NCBI RefSeq assembly: GCF_001647545.1
Contig: NZ_LSZH01000015.1
Span: forward strand, 62,001-126,000
Direction of reading: 5' to 3'
Length of the DNA: 64,000 nt
DNA from: Acinetobacter sp. SFB
GTDB lineage: Bacteria; Pseudomonadota; Gammaproteobacteria; Pseudomonadales; Moraxellaceae
The notes below the pieces were generated by a model, which saw only the letters and a list, made by a program, of their open reading frames with translations, ran no database searches and was not told the DNA's origin. The position numbers and the translations under genes are program-made. Positions 63,558 through 64,000 of the stretch are shown here, piece after piece; positions within the stretch are counted from its first letter, which is position 1; each line of letters opens with the position of its first letter.

Positions 63558-64000
63558 ATGAAATGGAATTCATTTAAGGCTCAAGCTCTTATAGCCTCTA
63601 CGCTACTCATGTCGGGTATGGCCATGGCTAGCCCAGATTTGGGAACAGCCGAACAGCAACCAACCAACTGGCATGCGATTATCATGTTTGTGATTTTCGT
63701 TGCTTTTACTTTGGTTATTACCAAATGGGCAGCGAAGCAAACCACCAGTACTGCAGACTTCTATACTGCCGGTGGTGGTATATCAGGTTTCCAGAATGGT
63801 TTAGCGATTGCCGGTGACTATATGTCGGCTGCGTCATTCCTGGGTATTTCTGCATTGGTGTTCAGTTCAGGTTTTGATGGTTTGCTTTACTCACTCGGTT
63901 TTATGGTGGGCTGGCCAATCGTCTTGTTCCTGGTGGCTGAACGTCTACGTAACTTGGGTAAATTTAACCTATCTGACGTAGTGTCTTTCCGCTTGGCAGA
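63558..64000 (+). CDS. actP: cation/acetate symporter ActP, N-terminal part
   Basis: Sodium:solute symporter that takes up acetate and other short monocarboxylates. The first 147 residues are in the window. The N-terminus looks like a cleaved leader ([15 protein letters not shown] before SPDLG), as ActP has. Helices follow with [25 protein letters not shown], then the family signature [33 protein letters not shown] and [16 protein letters not shown]. The gene runs off the right edge. It is cotranscribed with yjcH. Confidence 0.95.
   Translation, partial: MKWNSFKAQALIASTLLMSGMAMASPDLGTAEQQPTNWHAIIMFVIFVAFTLVITKWAAKQTTSTADFYTAGGGISGFQNGLAIAGDYMSAASFLGISALVFSSGFDGLLYSLGFMVGWPIVLFLVAERLRNLGKFNLSDVVSFRLA

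Overview
This window is chromosomal DNA of an Acinetobacter (Moraxellaceae, Gammaproteobacteria), probably not A. baumannii itself. The support is a set of lineage-typical genes: two porins resembling Acinetobacter Omp33-36, crc next to pyrE, an FtsZ, ParE and LpxC of the Acinetobacter type, an AceF with three lipoyl domains, and AT-rich spacers. It is mostly conserved core genome with little foreign DNA: one complete IS5-family element, one gene broken by a single-base frameshift, and no phage, plasmid, CRISPR, rRNA or tRNA that I could see.

Layout. 1-5.9 kb: the tail of a YqiA-like esterase gene, parE, a frameshifted phospholipase-D-like gene, a GNAT acetyltransferase, an OmpK/Tsx-like channel, a ribosome hibernation factor and an ankyrin protein. 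5.9-12.9 kb: an outer-membrane protein, dsbD, a glutathione transferase, a diguanylate cyclase, an azoreductase, an esterase and a DUF2147 protein. 12.9-18.3 kb: an ArsC/YffB-like reductase, a candidate GGA-rich regulatory RNA, crc, pyrE, a long AT-rich gap with a structured element, a MarR regulator, a tiny DUF3565 protein and gshB. 18.5-27.2 kb: a cell-wall and division block (murG, murC, ddl, ftsQ, ftsA, ftsZ, lpxC), then dciA on the other strand. 27.3-35.5 kb: an M23 peptidase, pyruvate dehydrogenase (aceE-aceF), a manganese riboswitch with its predicted Mn exporter, a stand-alone di-iron ODP protein and a YkgJ-type cysteine-cluster protein. 35.6-45.4 kb: guaB, glmM-pdxH-recJ, the two porins, the IS5 element, and prfB with its programmed frameshift. 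45.5-51 kb: an ArsR regulator with an Old Yellow Enzyme, waaA, an extragenic palindrome cluster, rsmE, an MscS channel and a DUF805 protein. 51-64 kb: an acetate and sulfone region.

How genes work together. The right end is an acetate-assimilation locus: acetyl-CoA synthetase (acs), the acetate permease pair yjcH-actP, and the CrbS/CrbR-type two-component system (a symporter-fused hybrid kinase plus a LuxR-type regulator) that controls such genes in other gammaproteobacteria. The promoters of acs and yjcH-actP share an exact 10-mer, ACGACCAAAG, a candidate binding site for that regulator. Between them lies a flavin-dependent sulfone module (sfnG, msuE, an SfnC-like flavoprotein) next to riboflavin synthase.

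The strongest candidates for something undescribed are: a minus-strand RNA at about 13.4-13.6 kb, between crc and the YffB-like gene, with eight GGA motifs, two of them as AGGAU in hairpin loops, and an intrinsic terminator, which are the hallmarks of a CsrA-sequestering RNA; a compact three-way-junction RNA candidate preceded by a start-stop ATGTAG at 15.9 kb; and the shared acetate box. All coordinates and motifs were read by eye. Functions of named families are established knowledge applied by similarity, and RNA structures and regulatory links are inference.
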